Assembly (NCBI RefSeq): GCF_900099705.1 | Contig: NZ_LT629695.1 | Location: forward strand, 1,922,001-1,986,000 | Direction of reading: 5' to 3' | Origin: Agrococcus jejuensis | GTDB taxonomy: Bacteria > Actinomycetota > Actinomycetes > Actinomycetales > Microbacteriaceae | Length of the DNA: 64,000 nucleotides | In this document: in pieces, positions 10,101 through 18,723 of the stretch | How positions within the stretch are numbered: position 1 is the stretch's first letter | Layout of the letters: the number at the start of each line of letters is the position of its first letter | The notes under the pieces: generated by a model | The model's input: only the letters and a program-made list of their open reading frames with translations | The model's database searches: none | Told to the model about the DNA's origin: nothing | Translations under genes and position numbers: made by a program

Positions 10101-13088
10101 ACCGTGACGCCCGACTCGAGCCTCGGCAACGAGCCCGACTCGACCGTCGTCGTCGACGTGCTCGCCACCGACCGCGGCGACTTCGTGCCCGAGTCGCTGG
10201 CGATCGTGACGCCCACCGGCTCGCAGTCGTCGTACGACGTGCCCGAGCAGGGCACCTGGCGAATCGTGCCCGGCGTCGACGGCGGCCTGCCGCGCGTCGA
10301 GTTCGAGCCGCTGCCGACGTTCCACGGCAATCCGACGCCCGTCGAGTACGTCGTGACCGACGTGGATGGCGACACGGACTCCGCGCTCGTGACCATCACG
10401 TACCAGCCCGTCGCGATCCTGGACGTCGTGCGCGGCTTCGCGATCGACGGCGAGGCCGTGGTCGACCCGCTCGCGAACGACCGCGGTCCCCTCGACCCGT
10501 CGACGCTGCAGGTCTTCGACCCCGAGCTCGGCGAGGACGGCGAGTGGGCCGACTCCGTCGAGGTCGCAGGCCAGGGCGTCTGGACGGTCGAGACCCGCAC
10601 GATCGACGGCGTCGAGCGCCAGGTCGTCGTCTTCACGCCCGCCGAGAGCTACGAGGGCGACCCCGACCCGATCCGCTATCGGGTGTCGAGCCCGAGCGCG
10701 ACGGAGGAGCCGGTCGAGTCGACCGTGCAGGTCTTCTACGTGCCGACGGCACAGTCGCACGAGCTGCTGCTGCAGACGATCACCGAGGACGTCACGTTCC
10801 CGAACGTGCTCGACGGTGCCAAGGGCGAGCTCGACCGCGACACCTTCACGCTCGTCGACCGCAGCACGGGCCGCACCGTCACCGAGCCCGGCACGCCCCT
10901 GGTCGTCGATGGCGAGGGCACCTGGACGTTCGCGATCGACGAGGACGGCGCCGTGTCGGTGACGTTCTCGCCGCTCACGACGTTCGTCGGCGACCCGCGC
11001 GTCATCGACTACACGATCGAGAACCTCTCCGAGGTCGAGGTGGGCGGCACGCTCACCATCACCTACCAGCCGGAGGCCGAGCCCGACGTCGTGGGCCCCA
11101 TGGCGCTCGACGCGCCGGCGGTCATCCGCCCGCTGGCGAACGACACCGGCGTCTTCGACCTCGAGACGTTCCGCCTCTTCGACCCGACGACCGGCCAGTG
11201 GCTCGAGCCGCTGCAGTCGCTCGACGTCGCTGACGAGGGCGTCTGGTCGGTCGAGATCGTCGACGGCGAGGTCGTCGTGACGTTCACGCCCGACGAGGGC
11301 TACGAGGGCGACCCGGCCCTCGTGCGCTACCAGGTGGGCGACGCGCAGAAGCCCGAGGTGCTCGTGGAGTCGACCATCACGGTCGACTACCAGCCCGAGG
11401 CTGCGAACGACGGCGTCGAGGGCGTCGAGCCTCGCACCGACGCGACCGTCGAGGACATCCTCGGCAACGACCGTGGCGAGCTCGTGCCCGGCACCGTGGC
11501 ATTCGTGCCCGCCGGCGCATCCGACGCCGACGCGCTCGCGCCCGGCGAGGCGCTCGTCGTCGAGGGCGAGGGCGTCTGGACGATCGTCGTCGACGACGAG
11601 ACCGGCCTCGTGTCGGTCGTCTTCAGCCCCGAGCGGGACTTCCTCAGCGACCCCACCCCGGTGCGATACGTCGTCGAGGACGGCAACGGCTCGGTGACGG
11701 GTGCGCTCGTCACGGTCGACTACCTGCAGTCCGCCGCCGACGACGAGATGCTCGACCAGCCCATCACGCAGCCCGTGACGGTCGACATCCTGCCGAACGA
11801 CGTCGGCACGTTCGACGAGTCGACGCTCGCGTTCTACGACGCCGCGAACGGCGTGTGGCTCGAGGACCGCGCACCGCTCACGGTGCTCGGCGAGGGCACG
11901 TGGACGTTCGTCGACGACGAGGAGCTCGGCCGCACCGTGGTCGTCTTCACGCCCGACGAGGGCTACCTCGGCGACCCCGAGACGGTGCGCTACCGCGTCG
12001 CCGACGTGGGCGGCGACGTCGTCGAGGCGAACGTCACCGTGTCGTTCGTGCCGCTCGCGGTCGACGACGAGTCGCTCGGCAACGTCGTGGGCACGACCGT
12101 CTCGGTCGACGTGCTCGGCAACGACACGGGCGACTTCGTGCCCGCATCCGTGCGCATCGTCGCCGGCGAGGAGCGCGTCACGTCGCTCGTCGTCGCGGGC
12201 GAGGGCGAGTGGATCGTCGACGCCGAGACCGGCGCGATCGCGTTCGTGCCCGAGGCGGGCTTCGACGGCGACCCGACGCCGATCGAGTACGAGGTCACCG
12301 ACACCACCGGCGACACCGTCTCGGCGACCGTCACGATCACGTACGGCATCACCGCCGTCGACGACGCCTCGCGCGGCAACGCGTTCGGCACCGCCGTCAC
12401 GGTCGACGTCGTCGCGAACGACGCCGGCGGCGCCGTGCCCGGCACCGTGCGCATCGTCTCGGGCGACGAGCTCGTGCTCGAGCTCGTCGTGCGCGGCGAG
12501 GGCACGTGGACGGTCGACCCCGAGACGGGCGCGATCACCTTCACGCCCGAGGCAGGCTTCACGCGCAACCCGACGCCCATCACGTACGTCGTGGAGGACG
12601 CGGACGGCTTCGCCGACGAGGCCCAGGTCGTCGTGACCTACCTGCCGGTCGCGCACCCCGACGTCGTCGAGGACGCCGCCCCCGGCCAGCCGGTGACGGT
12701 CGACCCGCTCGCGAACGACACGGGCGACCTCGACCCGACGACGGTCGAGATCCGCGACCCGCAGACGGGCGAGTGGGGCAAGGACGTCACCGTGCCCGGC
12801 GAGGGCACGTGGACGGTCGACCCCGTGACCGGTGCGATCACGTTCACGCCGGCGCCCGGCTTCACGGGCTCGCCGACGCCGATCGACTACCGCGTCACCG
12901 ACGGCGAGGGCAACGTGACGCAGTCGACGCTGACGATCGGCTACGCCGCCGTCGCGCCGGCGCCGGGCCTGCCCCGCACGGGTGCGGAGCTCGCGCTGTG
13001 GACGCTCGTCGCGGGCCTCGGCCTGCTGCTGGCGGGTGCGGCCGTGTGGCTCGTTCGCCGCCGCCGCGCGGGTGCGATCGACGCCTGA
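7122..13088 (+). CDS. CshA-type repeat surface adhesin, LPRTG-anchored (complete paralog)
   Basis: 1,988 residues from the GTG at 7122, chosen because GGAG sits 6 bp upstream and a signal peptide follows (R-L-R-R at residues 16-19, hydrophobic to about 48, cleavage after A-N-A near 51). An ATG at 7158 is the alternative. Residues about 52-340 look like a beta-propeller-like head of the kind on other actinobacterial surface proteins (DUF6923-like, from memory). Then come a W-Q-C segment, a DUF11-like module and 13 CshA-type repeats (about residues 578-1944). LPRTG at 1950-1954, a membrane helix and R-R-R-R end it. This is a paralog of the preceding gene: the C-termini and 3' hairpins are almost identical. 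Predicted exported, sortase-anchored adhesin fibril with an N-terminal binding head (role inferred). Confidence 0.93.
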   Translation: MRPNDVPTPSSTMPQRLRRTLAGALSTMLVAGGLTAVAIGAPIVAAPAANAADPFTCSANTIYATSTGDPAPQAQRSTIGRFTVDGTGSIAATQAYDSGITAGNLNQLAIGPDGTDIFFTQINGGVAQVFHYEPQRTGTAADPNPTVVALPTTGVGSVTGTTMGGFDPLSGRYVFGGFNSDQSRVVLSTFDPDTNAVRTDVARVTLPNTPGNNGDLAFDTAGVMYIVSGGNASAGGQIYRITQPIPETGDVVELTGTNLGQRIGAGETTRPGAINSIAFASDGYLYLYATSGTAGVVRVNPSSGAVTGTGRTLTGDLVRASDFGTCATPSTASGSITVPAPVKPTDSFDVVVTGPDTPASETGNQGSTGPIEEGPGEAEAGPILVLPGQPVEVELTPTPETGTNIDDYDPSWQCVDPSRPADEQVVNSGWGTTASYIQPTNPAEGSTITCTFQTSGALTFLKTADVTTVDAIGDVITYTFTATNRGLAPIEDVEIADGMEGLSALECDPAQGSDLAPGASITCTATRTATADDFAAGAPSTITNTATAEGTKSQRDANGDVTTSTRPSITSTAVVTPNRNAIEVAPEESTGDEPGAIVTVPVAQGDDVVPGTIRIVGGTQGGKELIVDQGRWTVDDEAGTIVFTPNGPNSGDPAPIQYTAQGPNGVTSAPASVTVTYAGTVDDQRSDDNVIGTTVTIDPLAGAEGSIEPGSVRLVGPVSGLPVTSITLPNGATWTVVDDELVYAPNGVTTDPVPVQFQATTTDGSLVGPATAAITYTPEAVDDVAAPSQPRATATVQPLANDRGTIDPSTFVFLDEDGQPILDAETGLPLATVPVDGEGTWRFELVDGVVTVTFTPEEDFLTDPTSIDYRVAGPGEDRVTTRATISAPYLPLAQPDRNDPQASIGTDVVIDALANDTGTGLDPESVVLLDPETGEWVKTVTTDDGTYTVDPETGVVTFVPASGLVGDAEPITYRVEDVRGAQVTSEIVIAYVPTVTPDSSLGNEPDSTVVVDVLATDRGDFVPESLAIVTPTGSQSSYDVPEQGTWRIVPGVDGGLPRVEFEPLPTFHGNPTPVEYVVTDVDGDTDSALVTITYQPVAILDVVRGFAIDGEAVVDPLANDRGPLDPSTLQVFDPELGEDGEWADSVEVAGQGVWTVETRTIDGVERQVVVFTPAESYEGDPDPIRYRVSSPSATEEPVESTVQVFYVPTAQSHELLLQTITEDVTFPNVLDGAKGELDRDTFTLVDRSTGRTVTEPGTPLVVDGEGTWTFAIDEDGAVSVTFSPLTTFVGDPRVIDYTIENLSEVEVGGTLTITYQPEAEPDVVGPMALDAPAVIRPLANDTGVFDLETFRLFDPTTGQWLEPLQSLDVADEGVWSVEIVDGEVVVTFTPDEGYEGDPALVRYQVGDAQKPEVLVESTITVDYQPEAANDGVEGVEPRTDATVEDILGNDRGELVPGTVAFVPAGASDADALAPGEALVVEGEGVWTIVVDDETGLVSVVFSPERDFLSDPTPVRYVVEDGNGSVTGALVTVDYLQSAADDEMLDQPITQPVTVDILPNDVGTFDESTLAFYDAANGVWLEDRAPLTVLGEGTWTFVDDEELGRTVVVFTPDEGYLGDPETVRYRVADVGGDVVEANVTVSFVPLAVDDESLGNVVGTTVSVDVLGNDTGDFVPASVRIVAGEERVTSLVVAGEGEWIVDAETGAIAFVPEAGFDGDPTPIEYEVTDTTGDTVSATVTITYGITAVDDASRGNAFGTAVTVDVVANDAGGAVPGTVRIVSGDELVLELVVRGEGTWTVDPETGAITFTPEAGFTRNPTPITYVVEDADGFADEAQVVVTYLPVAHPDVVEDAAPGQPVTVDPLANDTGDLDPTTVEIRDPQTGEWGKDVTVPGEGTWTVDPVTGAITFTPAPGFTGSPTPIDYRVTDGEGNVTQSTLTIGYAAVAPAPGLPRTGAELALWTLVAGLGLLLAGAAVWLVRRRRAGAIDA

Positions 13089-13116
13089 GTCGATGACGGC
13101 CTGACGGCCCGACGCA

Positions 13117-13150
13117 CGACGGCCCCGGAGCTGCGGCTCCGGGGCCGTCG
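13117..13150 (+). terminator. Hairpin terminator after the second adhesin
   Basis: A perfect 15-bp stem (13117-13131 with 13136-13150) around a TGCG loop. Arms are identical to those of the hairpin at 6861-6894 and the bases between stop and stem are also nearly identical, so the gene duplication included the 3' flank or gene conversion maintains it. Confidence 0.85.
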
Positions 13151-13165
13151 CCGTGTGCAGGCGGG

Positions 13166-13242
13166 GACTGGTCAGAGATGCACGCATGACTGGTCGCAGT
13201 TGCACCGAAACTGTGACCAGTCCGGTGCAACTGTGACCAGTC
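13166..13242. repeat. Family A modular palindrome, copy A1
   Basis: Opens with GACTGGTC and closes with GACCAGTC, with further GACTGGTC/GACCAGTC words inside, separated by GCAGTTGCACC-type and AACTGTG-type linkers. It lies between convergent genes. Related copies are at 14403, 16141, 26379 and 58017. Confidence 0.85.
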
Positions 13243-13275
13243 GCGATTCCGGAGGGGCGGGACCGCTCGACCCGC

Positions 13276-14337
13276 TCAGACGAGCGTCGCCGTCGCGCCG
13301 TGCGCGGCGCCGTACGCGCGCACCGCGCGGCGCAGCGCCGGCTCGCGACGGCCGGGGATCGGCACCCACGCATCCGTCTCGACCTCGATGCCCGCCGCGC
13401 GCGCCGTGCGGCGCCACGTGCCCGAGACGGCGCCGTCGACGACGATCGCCGGCAGGAACATGCCGTTCGAGCCGGGCACGATGCGGTCGAGCGGCTCGCC
13501 GCGCAGCGTGACCTCGCGGTCGCGATAGCCGAGCACGAGCTCGTCGAACGGGGCGATGAGGTGCACGCCCTCGGCGGGCTCGAGCCCCGACGCGTGCAGG
13601 TGCTCGACGCCGTCGACGGCGAATGCGGCGAGCTCGCCGCGCACGGCGTCGACGCCGCGACGCGCGTCGGCGATCGTGAGCCCCGTCCACCAGGCGAGGT
13701 CGTGGATCGTCGCCGGCCCGTGGCTCACGAGGTAGCGGCGCGCGACCTCGGCGAGCGCCTCGTCGCCGTCGAGCGCGCGCGGCTCCGTGACCCAGACGTC
13801 GTGCAGCGCGTAGTCGGTGCGGCTCACCATGACGACGTGGGCGTGCCTGGCGAGGTGGCCGAGGATGTGCGGGCCGCGCTGCGCATGCACGGGCTGCCCC
13901 GCGGCGACGAGCGCGTCGAGCAGCGTCTGGCGCGAGGCGGGGCCGTCGGCGAGGGTCGCCTCGACGACCGAGCGCGACCGGGCGAGCGCGCCGTCGTCGA
14001 GCTCGAGCTGCCGCATCCGGCCGGCGTCGCGTCGGTCGATGCGGTCGGCCGTGAGCAGCGCGAGCCAGCGGATGTCCTCCGCACGCGTCCAGTGCAGCGT
14101 GCCGCGCATGGGCCACGAGCGCACGATCTCCCCGCGCGCCTGCGCCGCCTCGACGTCGGCGGCCGACGCATCCGCCCGCTGCGCGACGGCCCACAGCGAG
14201 CCGAACCAGTCCTGCGCCTGCATCGACAGCATCCGCTCGACCGCGTCGGCCACGCACGCGGCGGGCTCGGCGAGCAGCTGCGCGCGCACGCGCATGCCCA
14301 GCAGTCGCCGCTCGTCGGCCGTCAGCCTGCGCACCAT
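13276..14337 (-). CDS. Winged-helix DNA-binding domain protein (HTH_42 type)
   Basis: 353 residues from the ATG at 14337. The N-terminal half has the S-M-Q-A-Q-D segment and the R-G-T-L-H-W motif typical of the winged-helix HTH_42 family (the wide family that includes YcaQ/AlkX-like proteins). The C-terminal half has the usual I-A-P-F-D and P-G-S-N-G blocks. Most actinobacterial members are uncharacterised; some relatives are DNA glycosylases, so a repair role is possible but not shown. The ATG is preceded 6 nt upstream by CATGCT, a possible leaderless -10 box, and by GAGGG. An in-frame extension to 14466 runs through a family A repeat and is rejected. Convergent with the adhesin. Confidence 0.85.
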   Translation of the reverse strand: MVRRLTADERRLLGMRVRAQLLAEPAACVADAVERMLSMQAQDWFGSLWAVAQRADASAADVEAAQARGEIVRSWPMRGTLHWTRAEDIRWLALLTADRIDRRDAGRMRQLELDDGALARSRSVVEATLADGPASRQTLLDALVAAGQPVHAQRGPHILGHLARHAHVVMVSRTDYALHDVWVTEPRALDGDEALAEVARRYLVSHGPATIHDLAWWTGLTIADARRGVDAVRGELAAFAVDGVEHLHASGLEPAEGVHLIAPFDELVLGYRDREVTLRGEPLDRIVPGSNGMFLPAIVVDGAVSGTWRRTARAAGIEVETDAWVPIPGRREPALRRAVRAYGAAHGATATLV

Positions 14338-14402
14338 GCCCTCAGCATGCCGTGCGCCACCGACGTCGTGCGATCGCGAGACGGGCTCGATGCCGTCTGC
14401 GT

Positions 14403-14499
14403 GACTGGTCGCTCGTGGGGGTCGACTGGTCACTGGTGGTGGGGATCGGTCACTCGTTGCAACCACGAGTGACCACCGTCGCGCGACGAGTGACCAGTC
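14403..14499. repeat. Family A modular palindrome, copy A2
   Basis: Begins GACTGGTC and ends GACCAGTC. The middle uses GGTCACT/AGTGACC words, which links families A and B. It sits between two minus-strand genes, upstream of the winged-helix gene and downstream of the MFS gene. Confidence 0.8.
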
Positions 14500-14506
14500 G
14501 CTGCGC

Positions 14507-15718
14507 TCACACCTGCGCGGGCACCCGCATCCGCCACGTGACCGTCGCGAGCGCGAGGCCCAGCGCCGCGATGCCCGCGAGCACGAGCGCCGTCGTCGGC
14601 AGCCCGATGGCCGCGCCGAGCACGCCCGCCAGCGGGTAGGTCACGAGGTAGCAGGCGTGCGACAGCGAGAACTGCGCCGCGAACGCCGCCGGGCGCTCGT
14701 CGAGCGACGCCGCGCGGCGGATGAGGCGCGGCCCGGCCGTGAGGATGCCGGCGTTGCCCGCGCCCAGCACGACCCACACGGCCACGAGCGTCGGCCAGGC
14801 GACCGCATCCGGCAGCGTCTGCGCGGCAGCCGCGGCCACGAGCCCGAGCGCGACGACCGCGGCTCCGGCGAGCATGACGGGCCGGTCGGGGATGCGGTCG
14901 AGCACGCGGGGGACGGCGAGCGCGACGAGCATCGAGCCTGCGCCGTAGGTGGCGAGCAGCAGCGCGACGTCGGTCTGCGCGCGGCCGAGGTCGCCCTGCA
15001 CGAGCACGACGGTGTTCACGATGACCATCGCGGTCGGCGCTGCGACCGCGAGGTCGAGGGCGAGGAGGGCGCGCAGCTCGCGTTCGCGCCAGAACACGCG
15101 CACGCCGCGCGTCAGCCGGTCGACGAACGACGACGGGGCGGCCGCCACGCGTGCGGGCAGCGCCGTGGCGAGCACGAGCAGCGCGGAGGCGACGAAGCCC
15201 ACGACGGTGCCGACGAACAGCTCGTGGAACGTCACGACGGTCAGCAGCGCCGCGGCGAGCGCCGGGCTCACGAGCGCCTCGAGGTCGTACGCGAGGCGCG
15301 AGAGCGACAGGGCTCGCGTGTACTGCCGCTCGTCGGGCAGCACCTCGGGGATGATCGCCTGGAACGCGGGCGTGAACGTGGCCGACGCCGACTGCAGCAC
15401 GAACACGAGCGCGTAGACCTGCCACACCTCGGTCACGAACGGCAGGCTCAGCGCCACGAGCGCGCGCACGACGTCGGCCGTCACGAGCAGCGCCTTGCGC
15501 GGCACGCGGCTCGTGAGCGCCGAGACGACGGGCGCGACGCCGACGTACGCGACCATCTTGATCGTGAGCGCGATGCCCAGCACGACGCCCGCATCCGCCC
15601 CGGCGACGTCGTAGGCGAGGAGGCCGAGGGCGACGGTGAGCAGCCCCGTGCCGACGAGCGCGACGACCTGCGCCGAGAAGAGCTGCGCGTAGGCGCGGTT
15701 CGCGAGCACCTCACGCAT
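14507..15718 (-). CDS. MFS transporter, EntS-like
   Basis: 403 residues with about 12 hydrophobic segments. The N-terminal start F-S-A-Q-V-V-A-L-V-G-T-G-L and the block F-x-P-A-F-Q-A-I-I-P-E are typical of MFS_3/EntS-like exporters. The ATG at 15718 overlaps the end of the ArsR gene by 8 bp, so the two are translationally coupled. The repressor probably controls this pump in response to a metal or small toxic compound; the substrate cannot be read from the sequence. No promoter of its own is seen. Confidence 0.92.
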   Translation of the reverse strand: MREVLANRAYAQLFSAQVVALVGTGLLTVALGLLAYDVAGADAGVVLGIALTIKMVAYVGVAPVVSALTSRVPRKALLVTADVVRALVALSLPFVTEVWQVYALVFVLQSASATFTPAFQAIIPEVLPDERQYTRALSLSRLAYDLEALVSPALAAALLTVVTFHELFVGTVVGFVASALLVLATALPARVAAAPSSFVDRLTRGVRVFWRERELRALLALDLAVAAPTAMVIVNTVVLVQGDLGRAQTDVALLLATYGAGSMLVALAVPRVLDRIPDRPVMLAGAAVVALGLVAAAAAQTLPDAVAWPTLVAVWVVLGAGNAGILTAGPRLIRRAASLDERPAAFAAQFSLSHACYLVTYPLAGVLGAAIGLPTTALVLAGIAALGLALATVTWRMRVPAQV

Positions 15719-16070
15719 CGGTCGGCTCCTCGGCGGTCTCGGCGTGCTGCGGCGCGATGCCGAGCGTGTGCTCGGCCTGGTGCACGGCGTCGGCGACGAG
15801 CTGGCTCGCGTGGTCGTCGGCCAGTCGGTAGAAGACCTTCGTGCCCTCGTGGCGCGTGAGCACCATCCGCGCGAGGCGCAGCTTCGCGAGGTGCTGGGAT
15901 GCGGCCGCGGGCGTCTTGCCGACGCGCTCGGCGATCTCGCCCACCGGCAGCTCGCCGCCGCGCAGCGCGACGATGATGCGCACGCGCGTGGCGTCGGCGA
16001 GCATCCCGAACACCTCGGCGGCGAGGTCGTACCGCTGGCACACGCCCCGAGCATCGTTATCTGCATGCAT
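15711..16070 (-). CDS. ArsR/SmtB-family transcriptional repressor
   Basis: 119 residues from the ATG at 16070. The winged helix covers about residues 15-85, with the block L-A-D-A-T-R-V-R-I-I-V-A-L and the recognition helix T-P-A-A-A-S-Q-H-L-A-K-L, clear for ArsR family. One Cys lies near the N-terminus (G-V-C-Q) and His residues cluster at the C-terminus, so metal sensing is possible. A longer frame to 16163 would run into a family A repeat; it was rejected. A 7-bp inverted repeat overlaps the start codon and is the likely auto-operator. First gene of a two-gene operon with the MFS exporter. Confidence 0.93.
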   Translation of the reverse strand: MHADNDARGVCQRYDLAAEVFGMLADATRVRIIVALRGGELPVGEIAERVGKTPAAASQHLAKLRLARMVLTRHEGTKVFYRLADDHASQLVADAVHQAEHTLGIAPQHAETAEEPTDA

Positions 16071-16079
16071 ACGCAGATA
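16058..16079. promoter_or_regulatory. Candidate ArsR operator overlapping the arsR-type start codon
   Basis: Perfect inverted repeat TATCTGC-N8-GCAGATA. Its centre covers the ATG at 16068-16070. Spacing and AT-rich ends fit ArsR-family 12-2-12 operators. Binding here would block both transcription and initiation of the repressor/MFS operon. Protein binding is inferred from position and symmetry. Confidence 0.65.
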
Positions 16080-16140
16080 GTTGCACGCTCGCGACCTCGG
16101 CGTCGCTCCAGTCCGCCGATCGGTCACCGCATCCGATCGG

Positions 16141-16237
16141 GACTGGTCGCAGTTGCACCACACTGGTCGCAGTTTCGGTGCAAGTGCGACCAGTCATGCG
16201 TGCAACTGCGACCAGTCGCGTGCACCAGTGACCAGTC
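16141..16237. repeat. Family A modular palindrome, copy A3
   Basis: Starts GACTGGTC (16141-16148) and ends GACCAGTC (16230-16237), with internal copies and the linkers GCAGTTGCACC and GCAGTTTCGGTGCA. It lies between divergent starts (ArsR gene and hemB), so it cannot be a simple terminator. Confidence 0.85.
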
Positions 16238-16267
16238 ACCGACGCGGGCGCCGCACCCGCCCGCGCG

Positions 16268-16273
16268 TAGGCT
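16268..16273 (+). promoter_or_regulatory. -10 box TAGGCT, leaderless hemB promoter
   Basis: TAGGCT ends 6 nt before the GTG of hemB, so transcription would start at or next to the start codon. No ribosome site is present. Confidence 0.5.
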
Positions 16274-16279
16274 GGATGG

Positions 16280-17257
16280 GTGAGTCCCACGATCCGTCCG
16301 CGCAGGCTCCGACGCACTCCCGCCCTGCGAAGGCTGGTGGCCGAGACGCGCATCCACCCGAGCCAGCTCATCCTGCCGATGTTCGTCGCCGATGGGCTGA
16401 CCGAGCCGCGACCCATCGGCAGCATGCCGGGCGTCGTGCAGCACACGATCGACTCCGCGAGCCGCGCCGTCGAGCAGGCGATCGAGGCGGGCGTCGGCGG
16501 CGTCATGCTGTTCGGCGTGCCGAAGGACGAGGACAAGGATGCGGCGGGCTCGGCCGGCATCGACCCCGACGGCATCCTCAACCGTGCGACGGCGGCGCTC
16601 GACGACCGCTTCGGCGACGACACCGTCATCCAGACCGACCTGTGCCTCGACGAGTTCACCGACCACGGCCACTGCGGCGTGCTCGACGAGTGGGGCGGCA
16701 TCGACAACGACGCGACGCTCGAGCGGTACGCCGAGATGGCGATCGCGCAGGTCGACGCCGGCTCGGCGATGGTCGGCCTCAGCGGCATGATGGACGGCCA
16801 GGTCGCGTTCGTGCGCGACGCGCTCGACGACGCCGGCTACGAGGATGCGGCGATCCTCGCCTACGCCGCGAAGTACGCCTCCGCGCTCTACGGGCCCTTC
16901 CGCGAGGCCGTCGGCTCGAGCCTGCAGGGCGACCGTCGCACGTACCAGCAGGACCCGGCGAACGCGCGCGAGGGTCTGCGCGAGGCGACGCTCGACGAGG
17001 CCGAGGGCGCCGACGTGCTCATGGTGAAGCCCGCATCGTTCTACCTCGACGTGCTGCGCGACGTCGCCGACGAGGCGCAGGTGCCCGTGTGGGCGTACCA
17101 GGTGTCGGGAGAGTACGCGATGGTCGAGGCCGCCGCGGCGAACGGCTGGATCGACCGCGACCGCGCGATCGCGGAGTCGGTGACGTCGATCGTGCGCGCG
17201 GGCGCGGATGCCGTGCTCACCTACTGGGCGGTCGAGCTGGCCGAGTCGCTGCGCTGA
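16280..17257 (+). CDS. hemB: Delta-aminolevulinic acid dehydratase (porphobilinogen synthase)
   Basis: 325 residues, normal length. It condenses two 5-aminolevulinate molecules to porphobilinogen in heme synthesis. Both active-site lysines are seen: [14 protein letters not shown] and V-L-M-V-K-P-A. The metal-site block reads [13 protein letters not shown]: zinc enzymes such as E. coli HemB have C-x-C-x7-C, and here the middle Cys is Asp, so the metal dependence may differ. The GTG start is fixed by a TAGGCT box 6 nt upstream. hemL follows, supporting a heme gene pair, although a family D hairpin separates them. Confidence 0.97.
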   Translation: MSPTIRPRRLRRTPALRRLVAETRIHPSQLILPMFVADGLTEPRPIGSMPGVVQHTIDSASRAVEQAIEAGVGGVMLFGVPKDEDKDAAGSAGIDPDGILNRATAALDDRFGDDTVIQTDLCLDEFTDHGHCGVLDEWGGIDNDATLERYAEMAIAQVDAGSAMVGLSGMMDGQVAFVRDALDDAGYEDAAILAYAAKYASALYGPFREAVGSSLQGDRRTYQQDPANAREGLREATLDEAEGADVLMVKPASFYLDVLRDVADEAQVPVWAYQVSGEYAMVEAAAANGWIDRDRAIAESVTSIVRAGADAVLTYWAVELAESLR

Positions 17258-17278
17258 CCCGCCCCATCCACCTCGGTT

Positions 17279-17351
17279 CGCGTTTTGCAGGCGATCCGGG
17301 GTGGCGGAGGGAAGATACCCCTCTGACCCCCGTGATCACCTGCAAAACGCA
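17279..17351. repeat. Family D 75-bp hairpin, copy D1
   Basis: Outer arms CGTTTTGCAGG and CCTGCAAAACG enclose the core GGAGGGAAGATACCCCTCTG. The element folds as one long interrupted hairpin with a GAAGATA-type tip. It lies between hemB and hemL. Confidence 0.85.
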
Positions 17352-17384
17352 ATCCACGACGACGCAGACGCACGAGGACCGAGC

Positions 17385-18704
17385 ATGACCGAGACGACGA
17401 CCACCACCAACGACGCCCTCTTCGACCGCGCCCGCCGCTCGATCCCGGGCGGCGTCAACTCGCCCGTGCGCGCGTTCGGCTCGGTCGGTGGCACGCCGCG
17501 CTTCATCCGCAGCGCGCGGGGTCCGTACGTCACCGACGTCGAGGGCGTCGAGCGCGTCGACCTCGTGGCGTCGTGGGGTCCGGCGCTGCTGGGGCACGCG
17601 CATCCGGCGATCGTGGATGCCGTGCAGCAGGCCGCCGCGCGCGGCCTGTCGTTCGGCGCTCCGACGGGCGCGGAGGTCGAGCTCGCCGAGGAGATCACGC
17701 GCCGCGTGCCCATCGCCGAGCGCGTGCGCCTCGTGTCGACGGGCACGGAGGCGACGATGACCGCCATCCGCCTCGCGCGCGGCGCGACGGGTCGCGACCT
17801 GCTCGTGAAGTTCGACGGGCACTACCACGGGCACTCGGATGCGCTGCTGGTCGCGGCAGGGTCGGGGCTCGCGACGCTCGCGATGCCCGGCTCGTCGGGC
17901 ATCCCCGACGCCGTCGCCGCGACGACGATCGTGCTGCCGTACGACGACGAGGCGGCCGTCGAGGCGGCGTTCGCCGAGCACGGCGATCGCATCGCGGCGA
18001 TCATCACCGAGGCCGCGCCTGCCAACATCGGCCTCATCGCGCCGCGCCCCGGCTTCCACGCGTTCCTCGCCCGCACGGCGCACGCGCACGGCGCGCTGCT
18101 CATCAGCGACGAGGTGCTCACGGGCTTCCGCGTGCACGCATCCGGCATGTGGGGCATCGAGGGCACGACGGGCGACGAGGCCCCCGACATCCTCACGTTC
18201 GGCAAGGTCGTCGGCGGCGGCATGCCGCTCGCGGCGCTCGGCGGCAGGCGCGAGGTCATGGACCTGCTCGCCCCGCTCGGCCCCGTCTACCAGGCGGGCA
18301 CGCTGTCGGGGAACCCGCTCGCCGTCGCCGCGGGCCTCACGCAGCTGCGCCTCGCCGACGACGCCGTCTACGCGCGCCTCGATGCGGTGGCGGATGCCAT
18401 CACGGCAGGGCTGACGGATGCGCTCGCCGCCGAGGGCGTCGAGCACACGATCGCGCGGGTCGGCAGCCTGTTCTCGCTCGCCTTCGCCGCGTCCGCGCCC
18501 CGCACGTACGACGACGCGAAGGCGCAGGCGGTCTTCCGGCACGCCCCGTTCTTCCACGCGATGCTCGACGGTGGGGTCGCGCTGCCGCCGAGCCTGTTCG
18601 AGTCGTGGTTCGTCACGGCTGCGCACGACGACGCGGCGATCGAGCGCGTGCTCGCGGCGCTGCCGGCCGCGGCGCGCGCGGCGGCCGCAGCCCAGCCCGC
18701 CTGA
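17385..18704 (+). CDS. hemL: Glutamate-1-semialdehyde 2,1-aminomutase
   Basis: 439 residues from the ATG at 17385, which has GAGGA about 7 bp upstream; in-frame codons back to 17208 overlap hemB and a repeat and were rejected. The protein makes 5-aminolevulinate from glutamate-1-semialdehyde, the substrate of HemB. Start [12 protein letters not shown] is diagnostic. Fold-type I aminotransferase features are present: [16 protein letters not shown], and the PLP lysine in [11 protein letters not shown]. Its presence implies the C5 route through glutamyl-tRNA. Confidence 0.97.
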   Translation: MTETTTTTNDALFDRARRSIPGGVNSPVRAFGSVGGTPRFIRSARGPYVTDVEGVERVDLVASWGPALLGHAHPAIVDAVQQAAARGLSFGAPTGAEVELAEEITRRVPIAERVRLVSTGTEATMTAIRLARGATGRDLLVKFDGHYHGHSDALLVAAGSGLATLAMPGSSGIPDAVAATTIVLPYDDEAAVEAAFAEHGDRIAAIITEAAPANIGLIAPRPGFHAFLARTAHAHGALLISDEVLTGFRVHASGMWGIEGTTGDEAPDILTFGKVVGGGMPLAALGGRREVMDLLAPLGPVYQAGTLSGNPLAVAAGLTQLRLADDAVYARLDAVADAITAGLTDALAAEGVEHTIARVGSLFSLAFAASAPRTYDDAKAQAVFRHAPFFHAMLDGGVALPPSLFESWFVTAAHDDAAIERVLAALPAAARAAAAAQPA

Positions 18705-18723
18705 CGCGCCCCGCCGCGGTGCA

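Noticed and set aside
7086..13373. Minus-strand open frame of 2,095 codons across the second adhesin
   Set aside because: It is a GC-driven shadow of the repeat gene: Arg/Gly/Val/Asp/His-rich, without domains, and it runs through the terminator and a family A repeat.
13166..16237. Family A copies as a CRISPR array
   Set aside because: Words are palindromic, irregularly spaced, short and themselves contain the linkers; no cas genes or leader are present.
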